Below, piece by piece: positions 49,038 to 58,295 of a stretch of 64,000 nucleotides of DNA (the first letter of the stretch is position 1; each line of letters begins with the position of its first letter). Origin of the DNA: Tritrichomonas foetus (lineage: Eukaryota; Parabasalia; Tritrichomonadida; Tritrichomonadidae); NCBI GenBank assembly GCA_001839685.1, contig MLAK01000633.1:23797-87796 (forward strand), read 5' to 3'. Position numbers and translations under genes: made by a program. The notes beneath the pieces are model-generated. The model was not told the origin of the DNA, did not search any database, and was given only the letters and a program-made list of their open reading frames with translations.

Positions 49038-50477
49038 CTATTTTTGTGATTTAATATAAGCAATATAACTATCAACAGTTCCACAGGGATTTTCAAGCTG
49101 CCAATCAAAAAGAGCACTAATTAAAGGCTTTAATGCGGCTCCTGGTTTTACCCCATGAATTTCTGATAATTCTTTTCCATTTAATAATGGTTTCATTTCA
49201 TAAATATCTTCAAGATTATTCAATTTAATAAATTCTTCAAGTTCATTTGAACAAAAATGATACAAATCTTCGTCAAAAACGAGAAACTTAGCATATTTCC
49301 ATTCAAATCCAATGTTTTTAATCCATCTTCCAACATTTACTCTATTTAAACTATTTTCTTTATCTTTAAACAAGTTGGATGCTTCATCTGCACCTTTTAA
49401 TAATAAAAGTGTTTCATCTGCAACTTTTAAAGGCATTCTAATTCCTCTTGCAATTGCAATTTCTATTGCATGTTCTTTTTTATGATATTTTGCTGCATTT
49501 TTAATAATTCCTCGAGATAAAAGTGGTGCGTAAATAGCACCAAGAATCAAAACAAGACTTTTTTCATTAAAAAGCGAAATTAATGATGGATCATTAATGG
49601 AATTCTTTCGAGGAGAGATTCTTGATGAAACAATTTCGACGCGCTTCAAAGCTTCATCTTCATTTAAGTTCCAAAGTTCGTCGCAATCAAAAACAGGCAA
49701 AAATAAATTACTTTCAATTAAATATTTTACAACATTTGCAGGATTACTTCCTCCTTCGATGGTTTTAATGAGTTCTGTTGATATTCTTTCTTTTGTGATT
49801 TTTCTATGAAAATCAGGACTGACTTTTCGTGCTGCTGGAATTAAAGAATCATCAAGGGTGAAATCGAATCTCGCAGCAAAACGAAAAGCACGTAAAACAC
49901 GAAGAGGATCATCACCAAATGATATTTCTGGATCAAGTGGTGTTCTTAAAATTCCAGATTTGAGGTCAGGAATTCCATTTATTAAATCCTCAATTTTGTT
50001 TTGATTAATATTAAAGAAAAGTGCATTAATTGTAAAATCACGACGTTGGGCATCTTCCAGAGGTGTTCCTTGTTTTATTTGTGGAATTCTGGTGTCACTT
50101 GCATATTGCTCTGATCTTAATCCACAAACGTCGACCCAGAAGTCAGAAAATAAACAAACTCGTGCAGTTTCCAAGTGCTTAGATTGATCAGGGTTGGCTT
50201 CAATAACAACAATTTTAGTTGACTGATTATCTGAATGCTTTTGGAGATGTTCAGCAAATGTCAACCCAGTTGTGTTTTCAACAGCAATATCTAAATCATC
50301 TGATTCTCTACCAAGCAGCTTGTCTCTAACCCAGCCGCCTGCAGCTCTGGCTATTACAGGAGGATCAAATTCATGACAAACTTTTAAAACAAGTGAAAAT
50401 AAATTAGATTCTTGTTGTGTTAATAGTTCACCTGTTTCAAGTTTATGAATATTTTCTTCAATAAGATTACTATTCAT
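49038..50477 (-). CDS. tRNA nucleotidyltransferase (CCA-adding enzyme)
   Basis: 479 residues, class II. The head has RAAGGWVRDKLLGRESDDLDIAV, with the G-G-x-V-R-D and catalytic D-x-D (DLDI) of the nucleotidyltransferase fold, then TPLEDAQRRDFTINALFFN (R-R-D-F-T-x-N-A, template recognition), and DDPLRVLRAFRFAARFDF (R-x-R-A-x-R-F, neck). These three motifs together define the class II CCA-adding enzymes and poly(A) polymerase-like proteins. It adds or repairs the 3' CCA of tRNA in nucleus, cytosol or hydrogenosome. Length and order match the eukaryotic enzyme. It is divergent from the subtilisin gene with 147 bases between. Confidence 0.92.
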   Translation of the reverse strand: MNSNLIEENIHKLETGELLTQQESNLFSLVLKVCHEFDPPVIARAAGGWVRDKLLGRESDDLDIAVENTTGLTFAEHLQKHSDNQSTKIVVIEANPDQSKHLETARVCLFSDFWVDVCGLRSEQYASDTRIPQIKQGTPLEDAQRRDFTINALFFNINQNKIEDLINGIPDLKSGILRTPLDPEISFGDDPLRVLRAFRFAARFDFTLDDSLIPAARKVSPDFHRKITKERISTELIKTIEGGSNPANVVKYLIESNLFLPVFDCDELWNLNEDEALKRVEIVSSRISPRKNSINDPSLISLFNEKSLVLILGAIYAPLLSRGIIKNAAKYHKKEHAIEIAIARGIRMPLKVADETLLLLKGADEASNLFKDKENSLNRVNVGRWIKNIGFEWKYAKFLVFDEDLYHFCSNELEEFIKLNNLEDIYEMKPLLNGKELSEIHGVKPGAALKPLISALFDWQLENPCGTVDSYIAYIKSQK

Positions 50478-50593
50478 TTTTTATCTAGTTTTCTAAAACT
50501 ATTTTATTTAGTTAATTGACAATTTGTTAACCATAATTTATGTCATTCGTGATCATTTTTCCTTTCAAAAAGTTGTTTATTAAACGGGCGCCT

Positions 50594-50599
50594 TCACTT
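50594..50599 (+). promoter_or_regulatory. Initiator-like TCACTT before subtilisin gene
   Basis: TCACTT with its A 29 bases before the ATG at 50625. A GC-rich GGGCGCC patch and AAAAAGTT (50567-50574) lie just upstream. Confidence 0.35.
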
Positions 50600-50624
50600 C
50601 GGAAAAAAAAAAACATTTGATGAA

Positions 50625-53600
50625 ATGGTGAATCCAGGATTAAAGAATTATATCGATTTTTCTCCATATCAGACAACAACAGCAACTCATACTTCATTAT
50701 TGTCGTTTTCTTCAGGATGGTTTTTAATACGATTACTATCATCGATCGCGAATCTCACATCGTTCGGAAACCAAATTAATATACATTTTTCGCCTGATAG
50801 CATGGTAGCAAATGGATGGTTCAAAATGTATCTAAATGAGATTCAATATGAATACCTTCATAGCTCAAAAATGTTCGAATTATATTCAATAGAAATGAAA
50901 CAAAAAATCACGGCAAAATCAAAGAAAAATGGTCTTTATTACGTCTGTGCATCTCCCGATTGGGAGCCTCCGTCTGGTGCAAAAATTCTTTCAAAAATTT
51001 CACCAACTTTGTTTACAGTGAAAAATTTAGCAATCACAAAACAACTAAAAAATGATCCACGAATCCTTTCCATTTCTCAGGTACCTAAAAAAGTCGTAAA
51101 AAATCGTTATTCTGTTGGTTTTTTACAAACTGGAGATCAAAAATCAGTTTATAGTGATGAAATGTACCAACCGTTGAAAAAATTACATAAAATTGGCCTA
51201 GATGGCACAGGTCAAATCATAAATATTGTAGATACAGGAGTTGATATGCTTAATGCTATGTTTTATGATGCAAATCATTCAATAGATACAATTACTGGAA
51301 AAACTAATTTAAATCATCGAAAAGTGATGAGGATTGAAAATTATGCTGATAATAAAGATTATTATAATGGCCATGGAACTCATGTAGCTGGAATTGCAGC
51401 TGGTTCTGCTTTTTGTACACAAGAAAAATGTGGAATTTCTCAATACAATGGTGTTGCATCTGGTGCAAAAATTTATTTTTCTGATGTTGGTTATGCTTCG
51501 ATAAGTGGTGACCTAAGTGAAGAGTTTGATTTAGCTGAACAAGCTAAATTACTGGAGAAATATGATTCTTGGATCTCTTCAAATAGTTGGAGTTATGATT
51601 TTCCATCATCAACAGATACATACAAATATAACAAAATTGCATATGAGCATCCTGATATTTTATATCTTTTTGCTGCTGGAAATGATTATAGTTACTTTTC
51701 TATTAATTCACCAAGTGAAGCCAAAAATATCATAGCTGTTGGGGCTACTAATGGTCCGTCTAGTAATATTATTGAATTATCAAAATCAAAAGTCATCATA
51801 AAATTTGAAAACGGCCAAAATAATCAAAAGGTTAATAATAAAAAGAATCAAAAGGATGACCAAATAAATAATCAAGAAAGTCTTGTTTTTGAAGGATCTG
51901 ATATTTCTAATGATAAGGTTTTTAATAATGGTGTTGATACTGTTATAAAGTATGTTTATCATTTACCAGTTATTCCGTTTATCAACTCATCTGTAAATTA
52001 TACAGATTCCATTGTTTTATTTACATCAAAAAGCTCATGTTCTGATTACTATTCTGTTTCGACATCAGCACAAGCAGGAATAATTGCATCAAATAATGGA
52101 CTTCGATGTAATTCGTATCCAATTCCACTTGTAAATGTTAATCCTAATCTTTATGAAACACTTTTTAATTTAAGTAAAACAAATAATGCTTCAATCTTTC
52201 CATACGATGGTGATAATGAAATATTGCCAAAAGTTGCTGAATTGTCTTCAAAAGGGCCAGCAAGAACTTCACTTAGTAAGCCAGATTTCGCAGTTCCCGG
52301 AAAAAACATTATCAGTGCGAAATCTTTAGGAGGTTCGTCATCATTACCAGTATCAACGGCATATAAAGATTCTTTAACATCCAATTCTGGTACATCTATG
52401 GCTACACCAGCTGCCTCAGGTTTAGCAGCAATTGTACGTCAATTTTTCATTGATGGCTGGTATCCAAGCCTTTCTAAATCAAACAACAAAATAAAGCCAT
52501 CATCATATCTAATTAAAGCTATGCTTATTAATGGTGCTAATACTGACGATAAAACACCAGGTCCAAACTTTGAAGTTGGTTTTGGAATTCCTTGTCTTGA
52601 AAAAGTTTTTGGAATGAAAGAAAACACTGGATTAAGAATTGTTGATCGTGAAACCATTGAATCTGCTTCACATAAAGTTTATTCTATTTATTCTGATGGA
52701 TCTAATCTGTCTGATCTTATAGTTACAATGGTTTATTTAGACCCACCACTTGATCCTGATAATCGAGCACATTTATTTGCTGATCTTGATCTTGTCATTA
52801 AATCACCAACAGGACAATATTTTATTGGTAATAATGTCACAGAAGCCGATAGTGATGCTTTTTCAAATTCCGAACGTATAATTATCCCTAAAGAAGAAGT
52901 TGTTCAAGGTAAATATGAAATTCATATCATTTCTTCGGAATATCCACTTGATGAAAAAGTTCAATATGCTCTTGTTGTTAATGGTCCATTTGACCAAAAT
53001 GTAAATGATGAGAAAAATCCTCTCTTTTTAGTCTCTGAAAAATCCAATCAATGCATTTCCGATTGCAGTGAACATGGAACATGTCACAGTGGAAGGTGTC
53101 AATGCAATGATGGTTTTACTGGACTTACTTGTAATACAAAAGTATTTGATTTACATGAAAATGAATCCAATATTGATGTTTATTCACATAAAAAGATAAA
53201 GTATTTTAAAATTTCACCAACAAAGAAAGAAATTGAATCAAATACACAAATGACAGATGTTCAATTCACAATTGAAAAAGATAGGATTGATAGTTACATT
53301 TATTTCTGCATCAGTACAACAAAGGTTGGACAGATTGCAAATTCTGATTGGACTTATTATTTGTTAACAAAATCAAATACTTTTTCAACACCTCTTCCTG
53401 ATGATGGATCGAATACTGCATATATTGCTTTATATGCAAGTTATAATCAGCCAGTGACAATTGAAATCAAAAATATTTCATTTACTAACAAGACAATTAT
53501 TTATCCAACACCAACACCTAATCAAGGAGACTCAACCAACAATGATAAAATGAACAGAACTTTATTATATATAGTTGTACCAATTACAGTGATTTGTCTT

Positions 53601-53720
53601 GTTGTTATTTCTGTAATGGCCATATTCTGCATCTACAGACATAAGAAATCGCCCATAGTTGATACTGTGGAAAAAATTGATCCAACAGTAATTATTGATG
53701 ATTCTGAAATTGTACTATAA
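50625..53720 (+). CDS. Membrane-anchored subtilisin-like serine protease (family S8)
   Basis: 1,031 residues. Catalytic triad: Asp203 (IVDTGVDM), His250 (HGTHVAGIAAG) and Ser591 (SGTSMATPAASG); the oxyanion Asn lies in FAAGNDYSY. A ~200-residue prodomain-like part precedes, a long insert between His and Ser holds a PA-like region (~440-520), and a beta domain follows (~640-800). An EGF-like unit (CSEHGTCHSGRCQCNDGFTG, ~808-832) and one membrane helix (~982-1004, YIVVPITVICLVVISVMAI) end the protein, with a ~25-residue cytosolic tail. This is the plan of trichomonad SUB1-type surface subtilases that process or degrade surface proteins. No clear hydrophobic signal peptide is seen at the chosen ATG; the first ~40 residues are only moderately hydrophobic. 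Confidence 0.9.
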   Translation: MVNPGLKNYIDFSPYQTTTATHTSLLSFSSGWFLIRLLSSIANLTSFGNQINIHFSPDSMVANGWFKMYLNEIQYEYLHSSKMFELYSIEMKQKITAKSKKNGLYYVCASPDWEPPSGAKILSKISPTLFTVKNLAITKQLKNDPRILSISQVPKKVVKNRYSVGFLQTGDQKSVYSDEMYQPLKKLHKIGLDGTGQIINIVDTGVDMLNAMFYDANHSIDTITGKTNLNHRKVMRIENYADNKDYYNGHGTHVAGIAAGSAFCTQEKCGISQYNGVASGAKIYFSDVGYASISGDLSEEFDLAEQAKLLEKYDSWISSNSWSYDFPSSTDTYKYNKIAYEHPDILYLFAAGNDYSYFSINSPSEAKNIIAVGATNGPSSNIIELSKSKVIIKFENGQNNQKVNNKKNQKDDQINNQESLVFEGSDISNDKVFNNGVDTVIKYVYHLPVIPFINSSVNYTDSIVLFTSKSSCSDYYSVSTSAQAGIIASNNGLRCNSYPIPLVNVNPNLYETLFNLSKTNNASIFPYDGDNEILPKVAELSSKGPARTSLSKPDFAVPGKNIISAKSLGGSSSLPVSTAYKDSLTSNSGTSMATPAASGLAAIVRQFFIDGWYPSLSKSNNKIKPSSYLIKAMLINGANTDDKTPGPNFEVGFGIPCLEKVFGMKENTGLRIVDRETIESASHKVYSIYSDGSNLSDLIVTMVYLDPPLDPDNRAHLFADLDLVIKSPTGQYFIGNNVTEADSDAFSNSERIIIPKEEVVQGKYEIHIISSEYPLDEKVQYALVVNGPFDQNVNDEKNPLFLVSEKSNQCISDCSEHGTCHSGRCQCNDGFTGLTCNTKVFDLHENESNIDVYSHKKIKYFKISPTKKEIESNTQMTDVQFTIEKDRIDSYIYFCISTTKVGQIANSDWTYYLLTKSNTFSTPLPDDGSNTAYIALYASYNQPVTIEIKNISFTNKTIIYPTPTPNQGDSTNNDKMNRTLLYIVVPITVICLVVISVMAIFCIYRHKKSPIVDTVEKIDPTVIIDDSEIVL

Positions 53721-53950
53721 TTTTCTAAAATATTCTTTCTCTCTATTTATATATTCTTTCTCTCTGTCTATTTATTCATTATATATATATATATATAGTT
53801 ATGGTTATAAACTCCTTTCAACAATTTGGAATGATTACGGAAAAAAAATATAATGCCATTGTTTTTTACTTTAAAGTTATTTCTGTCGTCACTCAAAATC
53901 ATCACGATTTTTAGTATGTGATTTCAGAGACCTCACAGAAAAAAAATAAG
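53721..53950. other. Intergenic with (AT)n
   Basis: 3' side of the subtilisin gene, with a ~20-base (AT)n tract at 53780-53800. No gene. Confidence 0.5.
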
Positions 53951-54110
53951 TTATCTTTTTGCGCTAATTTGCTTCTTCATTGATTTAATATAGTGATTTT
54001 TGATATCACCTGCTGATCTTCCTTGTAGTCTTTTCTTAATAATTTTCCATTTTGGTCCAATTTCAAAGACTGCNAATAATATAATTTCTTCTTCATCTTT
54101 ACTNAATACA
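53951..54110 (-). pseudogene. Remnant of a Myb-like (SANT) gene
   Basis: On the minus strand a ~52-residue stretch ends at a TAA (53951-53953) and reads SKDEEEIIL, AVFEIGPKWKIIKKRLQGRS, then GDIKNHYIKSM. This is the second Myb/SANT repeat of trichomonad Myb proteins, with its Trp (PKW) and the GRS-x-x-x-I-K-N-H-Y recognition helix. No first repeat or start was found and two bases are N (54074, 54104). It lies 1.3 kb from an intact Myb gene, on the opposite strand. Decayed copy or last exon-like fragment of a dead gene. Confidence 0.75.
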
Positions 54111-54319
54111 TTCGTTGTTGTGATATCACTGATTAGTTCTGAAAGTCAATGAGTGGAACTGAAATCATGTCATTGTATGATAAAATGGGACATTCAAAAG
54201 GAGATTGAACAAAATTTTCCTGCGAATTTGTATGAAGCAGAAAAGGCTGGGTACTGACACTACAATGTAAAAAAACCAAATGAAGTCGATTTCAAAAAAT
54301 AAGTTTTCATCTCAGGAGT

Positions 54320-54800
54320 GAATGTTTTCGGTCTACCACGTACTGTGGATTCTGGTTTCATTTTTGTTTCTAGGAAAGTATTTATTACCTTAATCATCCT
54401 TGTAGAACCAGTATGTGTCGCTTCTTTTGCGCTTTGTTATATAACAAATAAAAATATACTGTTTGTTGTCGAATTTTGGAAACAGTAAAACCGATTGTTC
54501 TGGTGTGATTTTGTGCTTTAAAATAGTTTGAATTCTCGATTCCCAATTTTCTAGAAAGACTCAAAGCCTTTTGATATTGATATTTTGAAATATTTTTTAA
54601 TATATTCATCACTCAGAAAATCTGACATTGAACTAAAGTCACTTTATCTTTTTTAAAAGACTAGTATAATTAGTTAAAATAATGGGAAATGATATATCTT
54701 TATTTATACTATACATTGTTCCATTTCACTCTAAAATATATAAAGAAGAACGACTGAAAAAACAAAAATAAGTAAAAATCCCGAATTGTAATAAGTAGTT
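54320..54800 (-). mobile_element. Decayed transposase-like element, copy A
   Basis: On the minus strand part of a frame reads KEATHTGSTRMIKVINTFLE, then KPESTVRGRPKTFTPEMK, followed by a stop (54270s). HTG, I-K-V-I-N-x-F and R-G-R-P-K-T recall the helix-turn-helix and linker of Tc1/mariner or pogo-type transposases; the name is inferred. The upstream part (54600-54800) is clearly alike to 57860-58060: both contain CACTCAGAAAA-CTGAC, ACATTGTTCCATTT/CCATTGTTCCATTT, GAAGAACGA and finish near TCCCGAATT. So this is one of two diverged copies of the same element. Confidence 0.6.
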
Positions 54801-55447
54801 TAGTTACTATAATCAATTTCTTTCAGAGTTATCCTCAATAACTTAGTGAAATAGTGAATCAGAAATATGGTGCTAATTTTGTATATGAATTAATTTATCT
54901 TCGATTAATTTCTAGTGTAATTTTTGATAGTGGCTTTCATGACGTTTAAATGCCTCAATCTTACAGAATTATTTCCGAATATCACATTTCTACGCTTACT
55001 CATCAAATATTTCATCCAAAAACATGCTTATTTAATCAAAAAAAGCGATTGTGAATGTGACTTGTATTCTAAATCCATCAACGCACTCTCACAAAAATTG
55101 AGATACTAAAATCTTATTATTCAGAAATATCTATTGACACAATCTCAAAAAAACCATTTAAAAAGTGGGCGCATAATGGACTTTTTGTAACAAAAAGTTC
55201 CACCAACATAATGATATGACTCGAAAACGAATTTTATTTTTTCACAAATTTCAAATATACCAATTTACTTATTATACAATTCTTTCAAAAATCCTATAAT
55301 TGAGTGTTTCAATTTTTCAATTTTCAATTAATTTCCTTCATAAAAATAAAGGCTCATTCAATAAATTTATACTCTTGTTTGAAATTTGAAGGGGTATTCA
55401 AAATTCACCATTATATTTTTCTTTCCATTTCCTTCTTTCTTCGAGCC
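54801..55447. other. Intergenic, with a possible coding relic
   Basis: Between element copy A and the Myb gene. A plus-strand frame 54924-55109 reads like protein (FKCLNLTELFPNITFLRLL, LIKKSDCECDLYSKSIN) and could be a remnant, not identified. AAAAAGTT occurs at 55192-55199 beside its inverse (CTTTTTG at 55181), giving a small hairpin. Confidence 0.35.
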
Positions 55448-56419
55448 ATGCAGGCTATCGCGCACGCTCTTTGCCCACAGGCCCAACTCCCTCGTCACCC
55501 GATTACTCCGCCAGTTGGAAATAATTCGCTAACTCAATCATTCAATTCATTCAATACATCTCCAACCTCCGGCGTGAACCGAAAACGGTTTACTTCTGAA
55601 GAGGACGAAAAATTGAGACAGCTCGTGGCCGTCGTCGGGCCAAAAAAGTGGTCAAAAATCGCATCTTTACTGCCAGGCCGGACAGCGAAACAATGCCGCG
55701 ACAGGTACCAGAATTACCTCGTGCCGGGGTTCTTCCGCGGCGAGTGGACGAGGGAGGAGGACCTGCTGCTGATCGAGAAATTTCGCGAATTTGGCCCCCA
55801 GTGGGCAAAAATTTCGAAGTTCTTCGAAGGAAGGAGCGCAAACATCATCAAGAATCGCTGGAACTACTTCGTGTGCAGGAATGTCGAAAACATCCAGCAA
55901 TTTTCCAGTGATTCGAATTCACCTTCAAATTCGCCTTCACCATCGGATTCGCCTTCAAATTCACCTCCACTTATGTCAACAATAGAATATTCGAAAAGTG
56001 AAGTGAATAAAGTTGAAGTGTCAGTCGATGGTCATTCACCTTTGAATTCATCATTATTTGATGATGATGAGTTTCAAGGGATGTCGGTTGAGAACATTAG
56101 TGATGTTCATCAAGATAATAATTATTTAAATTCATCAAATAATTCTTCGATGAATAATTCTTCAACCGCGCCTATTGGTATTCAACAAAATGTGAATACC
56201 AATCTTAATAAAGATAGAATTATAGAATTTACATCTATAGAAATAGAAAATAAAGATACAAATAGAGATACAATGATCCAGCCTATTAATAATTATAATA
56301 GTGCGGAATATTTTTGGGGTAGTGATCCCGATTTAAAGATAGATATAAATATAGAAGAGAAGGAAGATATCGTCGAAGGAATGTTCGACGAATGGAATTT
56401 AATACTCTTCTTTCAATAA
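55448..56419 (+). CDS. R2R3 Myb transcription factor
   Basis: 323 residues from the ATG at 55448; frame further upstream is open but without likely coding. Two Myb repeats: RFTSEEDEKLRQLVAVVG then KKWSKIASLLPGRTAKQCRDRYQNYL (first), GEWTREEDLLLIEKFREFGPQWAKISKFFEGRSANIIKNRW (second, given in parts). Trp spacing, the R-T-A-K-Q-C-R-D-R-Y helix and the linker fit trichomonad Myb proteins, some of which bind the initiator region of promoters. The rest is Ser/Asn-rich with an SPSNSPSPSDSPSNSPP stretch of possible phosphorylation sites. The first ~460 bases are much richer in G and C than the second half. Confidence 0.93.
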   Translation: MQAIAHALCPQAQLPRHPITPPVGNNSLTQSFNSFNTSPTSGVNRKRFTSEEDEKLRQLVAVVGPKKWSKIASLLPGRTAKQCRDRYQNYLVPGFFRGEWTREEDLLLIEKFREFGPQWAKISKFFEGRSANIIKNRWNYFVCRNVENIQQFSSDSNSPSNSPSPSDSPSNSPPLMSTIEYSKSEVNKVEVSVDGHSPLNSSLFDDDEFQGMSVENISDVHQDNNYLNSSNNSSMNNSSTAPIGIQQNVNTNLNKDRIIEFTSIEIENKDTNRDTMIQPINNYNSAEYFWGSDPDLKIDINIEEKEDIVEGMFDEWNLILFFQ

Positions 56420-56814
56420 AACTTAGAGATATAGTGACTTATGTTTTTATTTCCCTACTTTTATGATCATTTGTTATTTCTCTTGCAACAAGATATAAAT
56501 TAAAATAAGAAGGAAAAAAGAATGGGGAAAATGGGGTAAAGATATCTTTGAGGTATATATAATAGTAAATATGTTTCTAAATATATACATTTAATATTAT
56601 ATACAAAATAAAACTGATATTGATTTATTAGGACATTGGATAATTGGCTTGTATACTTGAATACTATTTTTAACACTCCTTGATACTTCTAACTGTTTAT
56701 GATTTTCGCTTTTTCCGTTATTGATACATGCAATGTCTAAGTATAGATTTTTGTTAAGTATTCTCTCTTCATTGTCATCAAACGAAAATGTATTATCCTT
56801 CAAGGATCTAAATC
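56420..56814. other. Intergenic, includes weak 3' end of HSP70 relic
   Basis: A minus-strand frame at 56597-56803 may be the continuation of the HSP70 C-terminal relic (no firm motif). Otherwise A+T-rich. Confidence 0.4.
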
Positions 56815-57522
56815 GATATTTTTTTGAATTGGCAATTGTGTATTTTTGTGAATCAGAAAATCTGTATCTCCATTATTTAATGCTACTCCAAAGAATGAAA
56901 TGCCCCAAATAAATTAATATTTTTGAAGAAGGCTATATCAGTCATTTTACAGTAATTATTATGATAGTTTGGAGCATTTTTTGATGAAAGCAGTTGATTC
57001 ACAGAACTATACATGCTCCTATAGAAGCTTCTTGTGGATCAACACATCGATAAGGCTCTTGCTTGATCGAAAATCTCTCAGATCATTGGAATATACGTTG
57101 ATCCACAGACCATTAGTAAATGATGAATGTTTTCTCCTTTGAGATTAGCTTCTTTCATTGTATGATTTATTGGTGATATACATCACGAAAATAACTCTTG
57201 ATTCATTTCTTTAAAAATATCTCTTGTGATCGAAAGTGACATGTTATCTTATATATCATCGCTTTCAATACATTTTTCTGCTGTATCGACTTCAAAAAGG
57301 GAAATTTTAGTTTTTTAACATGCAACTCGAATTGTTTCCAGGAGTTTCGGTTGTTTGTTTATTTTCTTGAAAATAGCCTGGGTTTATAATTGAAAAGTTG
57401 AGTATCAAAATACCACCCATTAAAAGACAAAATGCGATACTGACTTTGAATATTTCAATGATGGAAACATCAAAAGTTCCAGCTCCTAAATCAAAAACCA
57501 AAACATTCTTCCGATCATCATT
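56815..57522 (-). pseudogene. Broken HSP70 gene
   Basis: Three in-order HSP70 blocks on the minus strand, separated by decayed DNA. Near 57522-57452: DDRKNVLVFDLGAGTFDVSI, the phosphate-2 signature of HSP70 (Gly to Ala in the DLGGGT site). Near 57245-57050: SITRDIFKEMNQELF, TGA, CISPINHTMKEANLKGENI, HHLLMVCGSTYIPMI, TGA, EIF, matching the ITRAxFEEMxxELF and VGGSTxIPxV parts. Near 56893-56818: FFGVALNNGDTDFLIHKNTQ, then LPIQKN, the start of the substrate-binding domain. Two TGA stops and missing spans between blocks show it is a pseudogene, though the blocks keep good similarity, so decay is not very old. Confidence 0.85.
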
Positions 57523-57689
57523 CACTATTGGAGTTGCTGATATTCCAGCGAATTGGCAGAATATTTATGTTCCAGTTGCGATTAGAGAATGCTTTCAATT
57601 TTGTTTGAGTGATTGTGTTGATATTCCCGGGACCCAGATTAAGAATAATATGTATTTTAATAAAAATCTTCATCTTAAGAATGACGGTT

Positions 57690-58060
57690 TTCGGACTACC
57701 ACGAATTGCGGGTTCATTTTAGCTTCATGGAAAGTCTTATTACATTACTCATTATTATATAACCAGTATGAGTCTCACTGTTTCTGCTTATTGTTGATTT
57801 CTATTTAAAAAATAAAAAGTACTATTTCTTGTTCCATTTCCAATATATATATATATAAAAGTATTCACTCAGAAAACCTGACAACGGACTATTTTGAATA
57901 TATATATATATATTAAAAACTAGTAGATATTTAATTAAAATAACATGGAAATGATAAAGCTTGATCTGTACTATCCATTGTTCCATTTTATTATAAAACA
58001 TAATGAAGAACGAATAAAAAGACCTAAATAAGACATAATCCCGAATTATGGTAAGCTTTT
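57690..58060 (-). mobile_element. Decayed transposase-like element, copy B
   Basis: Second copy of the element at 54320-54800, same orientation. On the minus strand ETHTGY...MSNVIRLSM then, after a small frame change, a degraded R-G-S-P-K-T. Its 57860-58060 part aligns with 54605-54795 through several blocks (CACTCAGAAAA, TTAAAATAA-ATGG, AATGAAGAACGAA, TAATCCCGAATT), with (AT)n expanded inside. The conserved end TCCCGAATT-T may be an inverted terminal end. It touches the upstream side of the HSP70 relic. Confidence 0.55.
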
Positions 58061-58295
58061 TGGAAATAGTAATCCCTGAAAAGGCTGAACTTCTGTAGAA
58101 AGCTCCACATTTTTTTTTTTATAATGTTTAGCAACAAACTAGGCTTCCAAAAAAATCAAAATGTTTTAAATCATTATTTAAATCAAGTTTGTAGACAGAA
58201 CTTTGATGGTTTCATGTTTCAAATCTGAAAAATGAATATTGTTATATATTTCGAGGTCAAAAAGTTAATCATACATTTAATAGGATTTATTTTGC

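Noticed and set aside
54924..55303. Longer N-terminus for the Myb gene (frame open from 55304)
   Set aside because: The extra residues are hydrophobic and unlike Myb; the composition changes at the ATG at 55448.
55590..55911. Several overlapping frames in the Myb DNA-binding region
   Set aside because: GC-rich codons of the Myb gene remove stops in other frames; they are shadows.
57398..57808. 136-codon plus-strand frame
   Set aside because: It lies opposite the HSP70 and element relics, whose minus-strand blocks match known proteins; the plus reading matches nothing.
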